Assembly: GCF_017652985.1 (NCBI RefSeq)
Contig: NZ_JAGGDJ010000002.1
Span: 62,001-126,000 of the forward strand
Direction: 5' to 3'
Source: Paenibacillus artemisiicola
Lineage (GTDB): Bacteria; Bacillota; Bacilli; Paenibacillales; Paenibacillaceae
DNA length: 64,000 nt
The translations under genes and the position numbers were made by a program. Below are positions 34,004-42,789 of this stretch, piece by piece. The stretch's first letter is position 1, and each line of letters starts with the position of its first letter. The notes below the pieces were generated by a model. The model did not search any database, was not told where the DNA came from, and saw only the letters and a program-made list of their open reading frames with translations.

Positions 34004-35101
34004 TCACCTCGCCAATCTATGCCCCATTTTGCCCACGCCCGTCTGCGCGATGCGGAGGTCGACCTTCGCTTCGGCCTTCAGGGACGGATACGCGGCGTAG
34101 AACGTCTCCGTGCGGCTTCGCGCGAAATCCCCGAGCCCGAGCGGGTCCAGTCCCTTCTTCGCGCAGTCGGTCGCGAACGCTTCGATCCGCCCTTCGAGCA
34201 AGCGCCGCAGCTCTTCCTCGAGCTTCGCCAATTCCCGGTCCGACATCGCGCGCATCGCGTGCGGCACTTCCTGGAGCAGGACGTTCAGCCGGACGTCGAA
34301 CCGGATCGCCGGCACGGGCCCCGGCTGCAGGAGACGCAGCTTCGTCTTGGACGACAGGCACCGGATGACCAGGCTGTCGCGGTCCGCGGCGCCCGGCAGG
34401 GCGGCGGTATAGCTGCCGTCGCGGGCGCTGCCCGCCAGCAGCTTCAGCAGGAAGGCCTCGTTGGCGTCCACGCGCCCCGCGTAAGCGTCCCCTTTGAACA
34501 AAGCCGCCCCGCCGACCGCGATTTCGCCCCGCTCCGTCGTCAGATAGGGCAGGACGATGTCCCGGCCTTCCCCGTAGTAGTCGAACAGCGTCTTCTGAAA
34601 GCCGAGGCGCGGCAGATTCCCGTGCTTCATGTTGTCCTCGACGAGCGTCAGCAGGTACGACGCGTCGCGCCGCTTCCCCGCTGCCGCGAGCAGCTTCGAC
34701 GCCTCGCCGTCGGCGACGGCCAGCTGGAGCCGGCTCGATACTTTGGGATCGCGGAAGAAATTTTCCAGGATGTCGCCGATTCCCTGCGAAGCGAAGGCCT
34801 TGCCGAAGACCACCATCCGCAGCTGCCCGTACTGCAGCGTCTTGCCGGACTTGGCCTGCAGCCGCGGAATCATGTCGAGGCGCGTAGTGGACCCGGTGCT
34901 CAGCAGCTCGGCCCGGGTCTCGCCTTTCTTGGCGTAGTCGCCGACCAGCACGGCCGTCTCGGTCCGGCTGCCGGCCAAGTCGTAGCTGGCCGTCTGCGCC
35001 AGATTGATTTTGTCGATCACCTGCCGGCTGCCGCAAGCGCTCAGCAGGACGGCCGCCGCGACGGCCGCGGCCGTGCGGAGGAACGGGGGGACCGCAGCCA
35101 T
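34004..35101 (-). CDS. Spore germination lipoprotein, GerAC type
   Basis: A 365-residue Ger(x)C lipoprotein. The signal peptide ends in the lipobox LLSAC with the lipid Cys at about residue 22. The mature part has the family features VIDKINLAQTASYD, GQLRMVVFGKAFASQGI and a C-terminal domain. It sits on the outer face of the spore inner membrane as the C subunit of a GerA-type receptor. The gene starts four bases after the GerAA-type stop. Confidence 0.92.
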   Translation of the reverse strand: MAAVPPFLRTAAAVAAAVLLSACGSRQVIDKINLAQTASYDLAGSRTETAVLVGDYAKKGETRAELLSTGSTTRLDMIPRLQAKSGKTLQYGQLRMVVFGKAFASQGIGDILENFFRDPKVSSRLQLAVADGEASKLLAAAGKRRDASYLLTLVEDNMKHGNLPRLGFQKTLFDYYGEGRDIVLPYLTTERGEIAVGGAALFKGDAYAGRVDANEAFLLKLLAGSARDGSYTAALPGAADRDSLVIRCLSSKTKLRLLQPGPVPAIRFDVRLNVLLQEVPHAMRAMSDRELAKLEEELRRLLEGRIEAFATDCAKKGLDPLGLGDFARSRTETFYAAYPSLKAEAKVDLRIAQTGVGKMGHRLAR

Positions 35102-35105
35102 GGCG

Positions 35106-36593
35106 TCACTCCTTGTCCAATCGGTTTTCGCGCTTGACCGGCTTGGGCTTGTACCGGATTTGCGTTTGCGGCCTGAGGTAGCCGGGCCTGCCGTTCAGGC
35201 GCTGGTACGAGGAACGCACCAGGCTGTCGTTCCAATCCTTGAACCGCAGCGGGTAGAAGGGGGCGGTGTACGGCGAGCCAAGCGACCGCAGGCGCGTCAG
35301 GTGCACGAGCAGGAAGCCGCAGCCCATGAGGATGCCGAGGCCTCCCCAGACGGCGGCAAGCATAATGATCGGAAAGCGGATGAACCGGATGGCGTTCGAC
35401 ATCTTGTAGATGGGCGTGACGAAGGACGCGAGCGCCGACAAGGACACGATGATGATCAGAATATTGCTCGTCAGCGCGGCTTCGACCGCCGCTTGTCCCA
35501 AAATGACGCCGCCCACGACGCCGATCGTCTGGCCGATCCGCTTGGGCAGCCTCGCGCCCGCTTCGCGCAGCAGCTCGACCGTGATTTCCAGGAACAGCAC
35601 CTCCATGACCGGAGGAAAAGGAATGTTGTTCCGCGAGTTGATGAGCGGACCCAGCAGATCGCTCGGCACGACCTCGTAATGGAACGTCGCGATGGCGACG
35701 TACATGGCCGACGCGAACACGGAGTAGATCACGCCCAGCACCCGGATGATGCGGAAGAAAGAGGCCAGTACCCAAGGGAGCAAATAGTCTTCCGTGGACA
35801 GGAAGAAATCGAACAGCGTCGACGGGCCGAGCAGGAAGTAGGCGGAGCCTTCGCTCGCGACGGCGACCTGGCCCATCAGCAGCGCGAACACGGCGCGGTC
35901 CCGGCGCTCGGTCGTCGTGAACAGGGGAAACGGCGACAGCGAGTTGTCCGAGAGGATCTGATCGAGCTGGGAGGTGTCGAACAGCACGTCGAAATCGACG
36001 GCGTTCAGGCGGTGCAGCATATGGGCGACGTGATCCTCGTTGGCCGCGCCGTCGAGGTAAAGCACAGCGACCCGGGAGCGCGACACGCTGCCGACGGACA
36101 CCTCCTTCACGACGAGGTTCGGCACGTTCAGCTGGCTCCGGATCAGGCGGAGGTTCGTCTCCAGATCCTCGATGAAGCCGACGTTCGTCCCGACGACGCT
36201 GAACTCGCTCTCCGTAATGTTGCTCTGCCGGATGCCCTTGCGGCTGTCCAGCGGCACGAGCGCGCAGCGCGGATCCCGCTCGTCCAGCCGAAGCAGGACG
36301 TGGCCCTTGAACAGCTTGTGCTGGATCGCGCCGACGTCGTCCGTCAGCTCGATGCCGTCGATCGGCAGCGCCCGCGCGATCTCCTCCAGGCTGCGGCATG
36401 GCGCGGGCAGCCGCGTCTGGAGCGCCTCCAGCAGATGCTCGCGCAGCAGCTCGTCATCGATCAGCGTCTTGAAATACGCGATCGCGATCGGCGGATCGGC
36501 GAACGGGAGCGTGCCGGACGCGAAGTCGCTCGAGCGCCGCGCCGCGGCGAGCAGCGCATCGAGCGCCTCCGTATGGGTCTGGGTCTGTGTCAT
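35106..36593 (-). CDS. Spore germination protein, GerAA type
   Basis: A 495-residue GerA-family protein: hydrophilic N-terminal domain (about 1-240), then five or six membrane helices and a basic C-terminal tail. Segments PFPLFTTTERRDRAVFALLMGQVAVASEG and NNIPFPPVMEVLFLEITVELLREAG are the family core. A subunit of the ion-channel-like germinant receptor. ATG 36593 is chosen because GAGG lies ten bases upstream; an in-frame ATG seven codons earlier would overlap that site. First gene of the operon with the GerAC and GerAB genes. Confidence 0.92.
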   Translation of the reverse strand: MTQTQTHTEALDALLAAARRSSDFASGTLPFADPPIAIAYFKTLIDDELLREHLLEALQTRLPAPCRSLEEIARALPIDGIELTDDVGAIQHKLFKGHVLLRLDERDPRCALVPLDSRKGIRQSNITESEFSVVGTNVGFIEDLETNLRLIRSQLNVPNLVVKEVSVGSVSRSRVAVLYLDGAANEDHVAHMLHRLNAVDFDVLFDTSQLDQILSDNSLSPFPLFTTTERRDRAVFALLMGQVAVASEGSAYFLLGPSTLFDFFLSTEDYLLPWVLASFFRIIRVLGVIYSVFASAMYVAIATFHYEVVPSDLLGPLINSRNNIPFPPVMEVLFLEITVELLREAGARLPKRIGQTIGVVGGVILGQAAVEAALTSNILIIIVSLSALASFVTPIYKMSNAIRFIRFPIIMLAAVWGGLGILMGCGFLLVHLTRLRSLGSPYTAPFYPLRFKDWNDSLVRSSYQRLNGRPGYLRPQTQIRYKPKPVKRENRLDKE

Positions 36594-36743
36594 GATGATC
36601 CGTCCTCGCGGCATGCTAAATGATGGAACAACCGCTAGTTTTCGGCTTCGCCGCGAAAATTATGCAGGCCGGCGCAAACCGCGAACGGGCGGGCGGGAGC
36701 TCGCGAGAAGGGGAGCGCGGGGTAACGGGAGCGTTGTTCGAAA

Positions 36744-36793
36744 GCAAGCGCGAAAAGGCCCCTCGCGTCATCGAGGGGCCTTCTCGCGCTTGC
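36744..36793 (-). terminator. Long hairpin terminating the aldo/keto reductase gene
   Basis: A 22-bp stem with one mismatch: 36744-36765 pairs with 36772-36793 over a six-base loop. Read on the minus strand it ends the aldo/keto reductase transcript and separates it from the germination operon. Confidence 0.8.
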
Positions 36794-36842
36794 GGGCCGG
36801 CCGCCGCGCGGCGGCTTCGGCCGGCGGGGCCGCGCGTTCGTC

Positions 36843-37820
36843 TTAGAAGCCGCGCACGGGATGCGGCACGTACAGTTCTTCCAGCGACCGGATCTCCTCC
36901 GCCGTCAGGGACAGCGATACCGCCGCGGCCGCGTCGTCCAGGTGATGCGGCTTCGTGGCGCCGACGATCGGCGCGGTGACGGCGGATTTGGCCAGCAGCC
37001 AGGCGAGGCCGACTTGGGCGCGGTTCACGCCCCGCTCGGCCGCGATCGCGCCGACGCGCTCCACGATCGCGCGGTCGGCGTCGACGGCGGCGGTGTACAG
37101 CGTTTTGCCGAAGAGGTCCGTCTCCGAGCGCTCGCTGACCTCGTCCCATTCCCGCGTCAGCCGGCCGCGCGCGAGCGGGCTCCACGGGATGACGCCGACG
37201 CCGGTCTCTTCGCACAGCGGCAGCATTTCGCGCTCTTCCTCGCGGTAGAGCAGGTTCAGGTGGTTTTGCATGCTGACGAATTTCGTCCAGCCGTTCGTTT
37301 CGGCCGTATGCTGCGCCTTCAGGAACTGCCAGGCGAACATGGAGGACGCCCCGATGTAGCGGGCCTTGCCGGCTTTGACGACGTCATGCAGCGCCTCCAT
37401 CGTCTCCTCGATCGGCGTGTTCGGATCCCAGCGGTGGATCTGGTACAGGTCGACGTAGTCCGTGCCGAGGCGGCGCAGGCTGTCGTCGATCTCGCTCAGG
37501 ATCGCCTTGCGGGACAGGCCGGCGCCGTTCGGGCCCGGGCGCATCCGTCCGTGCACCTTCGTGGCGACGACGACCTCTTCGCGGCGGGCGAAGTCCTTCA
37601 AGGCGCGGCCGACGATCTCTTCGCTCGTCCCGTCCGAGTAGACGTTGGCCGTGTCGAAGAAATTGATGCCGAGCTCGAGCGCCTTGCGAATGAACGGCCG
37701 GCTCTTCTCCTCGTCCAGCGTCCACGTGTGCGCACCCCGCTCCGGCATGCCGTAGCTCATGCAGCCGAGGCAAATTTTCGATACTTCGAGGCCGGTCCGG
37801 CCCAAACGCGCGTATTCCAT
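36843..37820 (-). CDS. Aldo/keto reductase
   Basis: A 325-residue NADPH-dependent oxidoreductase. The catalytic tetrad is visible: Asp in FFDTANVYSDG, the Tyr two turns later, Lys in VVATKVHG and His in LYQIHRWDP. The C-terminus holds the cofactor-binding segment IVGATKPHHLDDAAAA. The closest pattern is the YqjG/YghZ-like group acting on methylglyoxal or general aldehydes; the substrate is unknown. GGGAGGAATGG precedes ATG 37820. Monocistronic. Confidence 0.92.
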   Translation of the reverse strand: MEYARLGRTGLEVSKICLGCMSYGMPERGAHTWTLDEEKSRPFIRKALELGINFFDTANVYSDGTSEEIVGRALKDFARREEVVVATKVHGRMRPGPNGAGLSRKAILSEIDDSLRRLGTDYVDLYQIHRWDPNTPIEETMEALHDVVKAGKARYIGASSMFAWQFLKAQHTAETNGWTKFVSMQNHLNLLYREEEREMLPLCEETGVGVIPWSPLARGRLTREWDEVSERSETDLFGKTLYTAAVDADRAIVERVGAIAAERGVNRAQVGLAWLLAKSAVTAPIVGATKPHHLDDAAAAVSLSLTAEEIRSLEELYVPHPVRGF

Positions 37821-38061
37821 CTTCCATTCCTCCCGTTGCGTGCGATTGTAGGTGTCTGTCCATGGCTGAGGCGACTCCTTCCATCATACCGGATAATCCG
37901 CTCCAAGCCCAATGCGGGAAGCCTTAATTATTCGCCGCGCCGCGGGCGGCAGGACTCGCGGGGCGGAGGGCGAACTTCTTTGGTGATAAGGAAGCGGCCG
38001 CCGGCCGGAACAGGGAAGGAGGGGCCGCCCATGGAATTTCGCACGCGGCGGGGAGCGCGCC

Positions 38062-38376
38062 ATGAAGGAGCCGTACGGCCCGCGGCCCGCGTTCGTCGAA
38101 ATCGCCCGGCCGTCGGCCCGCGCGACGCTGCGGCTGGCCCCCGACGAGCTGCGGTACGAGCTCCCCTCCAGCCGCGAGTATCCGAACCTCGTCTACATCG
38201 ACCGGCTGACCGACGCCGCCCGGTTCACGCCGCTGCAGATTCACGATTATTTCGAGCTGTGCTTCGTCGCCGCGGGCGACGGCTGGTTCATCCTGGACGG
38301 CGCGAAGCATCCCGTCGGCGCGGGCGTCGCGCGGCCGGGACGGCGAATGCTTGAACGGAAGATTCGGAACGGATAA
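38062..38376 (+). pseudogene. Truncated AraC-type regulator (cupin part only)
   Basis: A 104-residue frame whose residues 40-85 (LVYIDRL, then IHDYFELCFVAAGDGWFILDGAKHPVG) match the N-terminal cupin of AraC-type sugar regulators. It stops after the cupin and the last 15 residues are unrelated; no AraC helix-turn-helix domain is found before the next gene at 38410. A GGGGAG site precedes ATG 38062, so it may still be translated, but a DNA-binding function is lost. The break probably came from a deletion. Confidence 0.6.
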
Positions 38377-38409
38377 TTGGACTCGCAAAGGACCCGGGAG
38401 GAATGGCGG

Positions 38410-39162
38410 ATGGAAGAGCGCGAACCGAAAGGCAATTCGATTGAAGCGTTTGGGACGGAAGGGCTCGAATCGGGAAGCTTCGCGCCGGGAAGCTTCGGGG
38501 CGAACGGGATCAAGGCGGTGCTGTTCGACCTCGACAACACGCTGCTCGACCGCACGCGGATGTTCGGCGGCTTCATGGACGCCTTTGTCGCGCGGTATTT
38601 CGGGCACGCGGAGGACCCGCGGGCGCTGCGGGCGCGCGTCGCGGAGCTGGACATGGACGGCTACAAGCCGCGGGAGGCGCTGTTCGCGGAGCTGCTGGAC
38701 GAGCTGCCCTGGGCGCGGAAGCCGGACCCGGACGAGCTGGCGGCGTTTTATCGGGGCGCCTACTTGCCCTGCGCCGCGCTGATGGACGGGGCACGGGAGG
38801 TGCTCGCGCGGGCGCGGGCGAAGTACCGGACCGGGCTGATCACGAACGGCAAGGCGTCGACCCAATACGGCAAGCTCGACCGGCTCGGCATCCGGGACGC
38901 GTTCGACCTTATTCTCGTGTCGGAGGAGGCGGGCGCGAAAAAGCCGGACCCGCGCCTCTTCGCGATGGCGGCCGACGGCCTCGGGCTGCGCGCCGGGGAG
39001 TGCCTGTTCGTGGGCGACCATCCCGCGAACGACGTGGAGGGAGCGGCCCGCTTCGGCATGGCGACCGTCTGGATGCGGCTCGGCCGTTCGTGGCCGGACG
39101 GCATGGCGGCCGAACCGGGGCGGACGATCGACCGGCTGGGCGAGCTGCTCGCGCTGCTGTAA
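38410..39162 (+). CDS. HAD superfamily hydrolase (subfamily IA)
   Basis: A 250-residue phosphatase. After a 33-residue low-complexity N-terminal extension (SGSFAPGSFG), the four HAD motifs are present: FDLDNTL with nucleophile Asp40 and Asp42, LITNGK, the Lys in AGAKKPDP, and VGDHPANDVEGA. The cap domain is between motifs I and II, as in subfamily IA (YjjG/YfnB-like nucleotidases or phosphatases). GGGAGG lies eight bases before ATG 38410. A large inverted repeat follows. Confidence 0.9.
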   Translation: MEEREPKGNSIEAFGTEGLESGSFAPGSFGANGIKAVLFDLDNTLLDRTRMFGGFMDAFVARYFGHAEDPRALRARVAELDMDGYKPREALFAELLDELPWARKPDPDELAAFYRGAYLPCAALMDGAREVLARARAKYRTGLITNGKASTQYGKLDRLGIRDAFDLILVSEEAGAKKPDPRLFAMAADGLGLRAGECLFVGDHPANDVEGAARFGMATVWMRLGRSWPDGMAAEPGRTIDRLGELLALL

Positions 39163-39243
39163 CGGACGGCGGAGACGAGGGACGAAGCGGACGGAAGCGA
39201 GCGGGGAAGAGGCGAACGCGCGAACGGCGTTCGCCGGCAAACG

Positions 39244-39296
39244 ACAAGCGAAGCCGCGCGAGCGCCGTCGAACGCGCGCCGCGCGGCTTCGCTTGT
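39244..39296 (+). terminator. Hairpin with 17-bp perfect stem after the HAD gene
   Basis: ACAAGCGAAGCCGCGCG (39244-39260) pairs perfectly with 39280-39296 over a 19-base loop. No T-run follows; probable terminator. The rest of the 39163-39469 gap holds the polymerase promoter. Confidence 0.6.
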
Positions 39297-39394
39297 CCGA
39301 ACGGCGGGGGCCGCGGGCGCGAGAGCGCGCGGCTGCCGCTTTTTTCCGCTGCGCGGGCAGGCGCGGAATTCGGACGGACAGGGAGATTTTTCCC

Positions 39395-39425
39395 TTGCAT
39401 TGCGAACGCGTATTCGGTATATAAT
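39395..39425 (+). promoter_or_regulatory. Promoter of the Y-family polymerase gene
   Basis: TTGCAT at 39395-39400 with TATATA at 39418-39423 (17-base spacer) or TATAAT at 39420-39425. One LexA box covers the spacer and the other lies just downstream. Confidence 0.7.
39403..39416 (+). promoter_or_regulatory. LexA box 1
   Basis: CGAACGCGTATTCG matches the Bacillus LexA (DinR) site CGAAC-N4-GTTCG at nine of ten defined bases. It lies in the promoter spacer. Confidence 0.7.
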
Positions 39426-39434
39426 AAGAGCATA

Positions 39435-39448
39435 CGAACATATATTCG
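39435..39448 (+). promoter_or_regulatory. LexA box 2
   Basis: CGAACATATATTCG, same form as box 1 and 32 bases downstream of it (about three helical turns), near the transcription start. Confidence 0.72.
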
Positions 39449-39469
39449 CGTTCCTGGGGGGGTTCATAG

Positions 39470-40726
39470 ATGTCGAGGCATATCTTTCTGATCGACGGAC
39501 AGTCCTTCTACGCTTCCGTGGAGAAAGCGGCGCACCCGGAGTACCGCGACAAGCCGGTCGCCGTCGGAGATCCCGCGCGGATGAACGGCATCGTGCTCGC
39601 GGCCTGCCCCGTCGCCAAGTCCCGCGGCGTGACGACGGCGTCGCGCGTCGGGGAGGCGATGGCGCGCTGCCCGGACCTCGTCGTCATCCGGCCCCGGATG
39701 GGGACGTACATTCAGATCTCGTTATTGATTACCCGTATTTTCGAATCGTATACGGAGCTCGTGGAGCCGTACAGCATCGACGAGCAGTTTTTGGACGTGA
39801 CGGACTCGCTCGCTTACTTCGGCGGGTCGCCGAAGGAGCTGGCCGCGCGCATTCAGCAGCACGTGCTCCAGTCGACCGGCGTCTGGTCGCGGGTCGGCAT
39901 CGGCCCGACGAAGATTCTCGCCAAGATGGCGACCGACAATTACGCGAAGAAGACCGACGAAGGCGTCTTCGAGCTGTCGTACGACAAGCTGGAATCCACG
40001 CTCTGGACGCTGCCCGTGCACCAGATGTTCATGGTCGCCTCCGCGATGACCCGGCATTTCAACCGGATGGGCCTGTCGAGCATCGGCGACATCGCCCGGA
40101 TGGACTTCGGCGAATTCAAGCGGCGCATGCGGCGCGAGATGGGCAAGCAGAGCGACATCCAGGCGGGCTACTATTGGCAGACCGCGCGGGGGATCGACCC
40201 GAGCCCGGTGGAGCCCGGCATCCGGCATCAGCTGAAGTCGGTCAGCCACGGCAAAGCCTTGCGCTGGAACCTGTACCGCGAGCTGAAGGACATCGAGGTC
40301 GTGCTGCTGGAGCTGGTCGTGGAGGTATGCCAGCGCACGCGGCGCAACCGGTTCCTGGGCTCGGTCGTGTCCGTGGCCGCGGCGGAAACCGACGGCGTCC
40401 GCTCCGCCTGGTTCAGCCGGCAGCTGACGCTGCCGCAGCCGACGTCCCTGACCCACGAGGTGGCGGCCGCCGCGCTGAAGCTGTTCCGGGAGCATTGGCA
40501 CGGGCTGCCGGTGAGCCGGCTCAGCATCGCCTTGTCGCAGCTGACGGACGACAACGTCATTCAGCTGACGCTGTTCGAGGACCGCGCCCGCGCCTATCGC
40601 AAGGAGCGGATGATCGACGCCATCAAGGAACGGTACGGAAGCACGGCCATCATGCGCGCCTCGTCGCTGCTGGAGGCCGGCGTGGCGCGCGAAAGGGCGG
40701 AACAAATTGGAGGACACTACAAATGA
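39470..40726 (+). CDS. Y-family DNA polymerase (UvrX/YqjW-like), SOS-controlled
   Basis: A 418-residue translesion polymerase. Catalytic acidic residues are Asp9 in FLIDGQSFYA and Asp104/Glu105 in SIDEQFLD; the helix-hairpin-helix segment (GPTKILAKMATDNYAKK) follows, and a beta-clamp-binding motif QLTLF lies at 365-369. The length and the VIQLTLFED tail resemble the UvrX/YqjW group more than classical DinB. Two LexA boxes sit in its promoter, so it should be induced by DNA damage. Its stop overlaps the next start as ATGA. Long G-run and GGGGGG ribosome site precede ATG 39470. Confidence 0.93.
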   Translation: MSRHIFLIDGQSFYASVEKAAHPEYRDKPVAVGDPARMNGIVLAACPVAKSRGVTTASRVGEAMARCPDLVVIRPRMGTYIQISLLITRIFESYTELVEPYSIDEQFLDVTDSLAYFGGSPKELAARIQQHVLQSTGVWSRVGIGPTKILAKMATDNYAKKTDEGVFELSYDKLESTLWTLPVHQMFMVASAMTRHFNRMGLSSIGDIARMDFGEFKRRMRREMGKQSDIQAGYYWQTARGIDPSPVEPGIRHQLKSVSHGKALRWNLYRELKDIEVVLLELVVEVCQRTRRNRFLGSVVSVAAAETDGVRSAWFSRQLTLPQPTSLTHEVAAAALKLFREHWHGLPVSRLSIALSQLTDDNVIQLTLFEDRARAYRKERMIDAIKERYGSTAIMRASSLLEAGVARERAEQIGGHYK

Positions 40727-41247
40727 GCAAGCTGGACGGCAACGAACGCTGGAAATCCAAAATGTTATTGACCGAGCACGTGGAGCGCTACGACGAGGGT
40801 GAAGCGGGAGAGAACGGGCAAGGCGCCGCGGCCGCGCGCGCGCAGGCGCCCCGGGAGCGGGGCATCATTTCGACGGAGGAGCGGGGCATGCTGCGCGACT
40901 ATATCCTGCTGCCGCATATGGAGAAGATGGTGGAGAAGAGCATCGCCGACGTGGAGCATATGACGACGGTGCTGAAGCGCGCGTACCTGATGGCGGGGCA
41001 GAAGATTTTGGACCGGATCGCGCAGGACCTGTACGGCCTGCGGCGGGAGCTGAAGAAGCGGAACATCCGGATTCTGAACGAGGAGCAGTCCGATCTCGTC
41101 GTGTACCACCGCTACTACTGCCGGGGCTACGAGGACCGCTTCGGCATGACGCGCGACGTGATGCGCTCCGAGATCAGCGTGCGGCTGGCCCGGTACACGT
41201 CGGAGCTGGCGGCGCTGCTGAAGGAGAGCCCGGTCAAGCCGAGGTGA
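40723..41247 (+). CDS. Partner protein of the Y-family polymerase, YolD-like N-terminus
   Basis: A 174-residue protein. Residues 1-25 (MSKLDGNERWKSKMLLTEHVE) resemble the start of YolD-like proteins that accompany UvrX/YqjW polymerases; the rest is helical and basic (YGLRRELKKRNIRI, RGYEDRFGMTRDVMRSEI) and of unknown function. It overlaps the polymerase stop by four bases and has TTGGAGGAC ahead, so it is co-expressed during the SOS response. It may load or restrain the polymerase; this is inference from coupling alone. Confidence 0.78.
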   Translation: MSKLDGNERWKSKMLLTEHVERYDEGEAGENGQGAAAARAQAPRERGIISTEERGMLRDYILLPHMEKMVEKSIADVEHMTTVLKRAYLMAGQKILDRIAQDLYGLRRELKKRNIRILNEEQSDLVVYHRYYCRGYEDRFGMTRDVMRSEISVRLARYTSELAALLKESPVKPR

Positions 41248-41338
41248 GCGGGCGCGGGGCGGCTCGGCGAGCGGGGCTCCCGGCGCATCGGCCGGACCGG
41301 GGTTACGGGGCACGGACTGCCGCGCGGCCCGGTTTTGC

Positions 41339-41368
41339 TTTACAACGAGCACGTCCGTCATGTAGGAT
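41339..41368 (+). promoter_or_regulatory. Promoter of the ArsB/NhaD-type gene
   Basis: TTTACA at 41339-41344, 18-base spacer, TAGGAT at 41363-41368. The transcript would start near 41375, upstream of the leader terminator. Confidence 0.6.
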
Positions 41369-41402
41369 AGGGTAGAACATAACCGCATACGCGTTACCGG
41401 AG

Positions 41403-41430
41403 GAGCCTGTCATCGACGGGCTCTTTTTGT
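41403..41430 (+). terminator. Leader terminator (candidate attenuator) before the ArsB/NhaD-type gene
   Basis: GAGCCTGTC (41403-41411) pairs with GACGGGCTC (41414-41422), then TTTTTGT and a second T-run. It lies between the candidate promoter (41339-41368) and the gene start at 41493, so it would stop transcription about 55 bases into the leader unless relieved. It may instead end the polymerase-partner transcript. Confidence 0.75.
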
Positions 41431-41492
41431 CTTTTTTCGGGCATAAATGAAGGCAGCCGGTAAACGCGAAGAACCGCTAGAGGGAGGAAGGC

Positions 41493-42773
41493 ATGGACCA
41501 ACAAGCCATTTGGGCGATCGGCATTTTCGCGGCCGCCTACGCACTTATCGTTTCGGAGAAAATCCACCGCACCATCGTCGCCATGATCGGCGGCCTGCTC
41601 GTCATCGCGCTCGGCATCGTCGATCAGGAGACGGCGCTGCACCACATCGATTTCAACACGCTCGGCCTGCTGATCGGCATGATGATCATCGTGGCCGTCG
41701 CGGCCGACACGGGGGCGTTCGCATACGCGGCCGTATGGGCCGCGAAGAAGGCGAAGGGCCGGCCCGTCCCGATCATGATCGCGCTGGCGCTGCTGACGGC
41801 GGTCGCCTCCGCGTTCCTCGACAACGTGACGACGATTCTGCTGATGGTGCCGATCAGCTTCAGCATCGCGCGGCAGCTCGGCTTCTCGCCGATTCCGCTG
41901 CTGATCACGCAGATTCTGGCCTCCAACGTGGGCGGCACGGCCACGCTCATCGGCGATCCGCCCAACATCATGATCGGCAGCGCGGTGGAGGAGCTCACCT
42001 TCGGGGCGTTCCTCGCGAACCTGGCCCCGATCGCGGCGATCGTCATGGCGGCGTACGTGCCGCTGTTCGCGCTGCTGTACCGCAAGCAGCTGCGCACGAC
42101 GCCCGAGCGGATGCGGAACCTGATGGACATGGACCAATCCGAGCTCATCACGGATGCCAAGCTGCTCGTCAAGAGTCTGTCCGTGCTGGGCTTGACCATC
42201 CTGGGGTTCTTCCTGCACCAGGCGCTGCACCTGGAATCCGCCGCCGTCGCGCTCTCGGGCGCCTTCCTCCTGCTGCTGCTCACGGGCGAGCACCGGATGG
42301 AGGAAGCGTTCAAGAAGATCGAATGGCCGACGATCTTCTTCTTCGCGGGCCTCTTCGTCCTCGTTTCGGGGCTTGTCGAGACCGGCGTCATGGCCGATCT
42401 GGCCGCCAAGGCGATCGAGCTCACGGACGGCAACGTCGCCGCGGCGTCCATGCTGATCCTCTGGCTCAGCGCGATCGCCTCCGCGTTCCTGGACAACATC
42501 CCGTTCGTCGCGACGATGATTCCGCTCATACAGGAAATGGGCGCGCGCGGCTTCGACAACCTGGAGCCGCTCTGGTGGAGCCTCGCGCTCGGCGCTTGCC
42601 TGGGCGGCAACGGCACGCTGATCGGGGCGAGCGCCAATCTCATCGCGGCGGGCCTGTCCGCCAAGGAAGGCCATCCGATCCGATTCATGGCGTATTTGAA
42701 AGTCGCGTTCCCGCTGATGCTGTTGTCGGTCGCGCTGGCGACCGGTTATATTTACGCGCGGTATTTAATGTAA
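41493..42773 (+). CDS. ArsB/NhaD family membrane transporter (YbiR-like)
   Basis: A 426-residue ion transporter with 11-12 helices. Two repeated signatures, SAFLDNVTTILLMVP and SAFLDNIPFVATMIP, plus ASNVGGTATLIGDPPNIMI and GGNGTLIGASANLI, are the paired re-entrant motifs of the arsenite/sodium-proton (IT) superfamily. Substrate could be an anion or a sodium/proton exchange; sequence does not decide. GAGGGAGGAAGG precedes ATG 41493. A 95-residue protein gene follows with the ribosome site overlapping its end. Confidence 0.9.
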   Translation: MDQQAIWAIGIFAAAYALIVSEKIHRTIVAMIGGLLVIALGIVDQETALHHIDFNTLGLLIGMMIIVAVAADTGAFAYAAVWAAKKAKGRPVPIMIALALLTAVASAFLDNVTTILLMVPISFSIARQLGFSPIPLLITQILASNVGGTATLIGDPPNIMIGSAVEELTFGAFLANLAPIAAIVMAAYVPLFALLYRKQLRTTPERMRNLMDMDQSELITDAKLLVKSLSVLGLTILGFFLHQALHLESAAVALSGAFLLLLLTGEHRMEEAFKKIEWPTIFFFAGLFVLVSGLVETGVMADLAAKAIELTDGNVAAASMLILWLSAIASAFLDNIPFVATMIPLIQEMGARGFDNLEPLWWSLALGACLGGNGTLIGASANLIAAGLSAKEGHPIRFMAYLKVAFPLMLLSVALATGYIYARYLM

Positions 42774-42789
42774 GGAGGAGGAACGCCAA

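Noticed and set aside
39163..39394. A gene between the HAD and polymerase genes
   Set aside because: Frames there are Arg-rich shadows; the region holds a large inverted repeat and then the polymerase promoter.
41375..41430. Known riboswitch aptamer before the ArsB/NhaD-type gene
   Set aside because: I compared it by eye with fluoride, yybP-ykoY and sodium-linked motifs and saw none of their conserved cores; only the terminator is clear.
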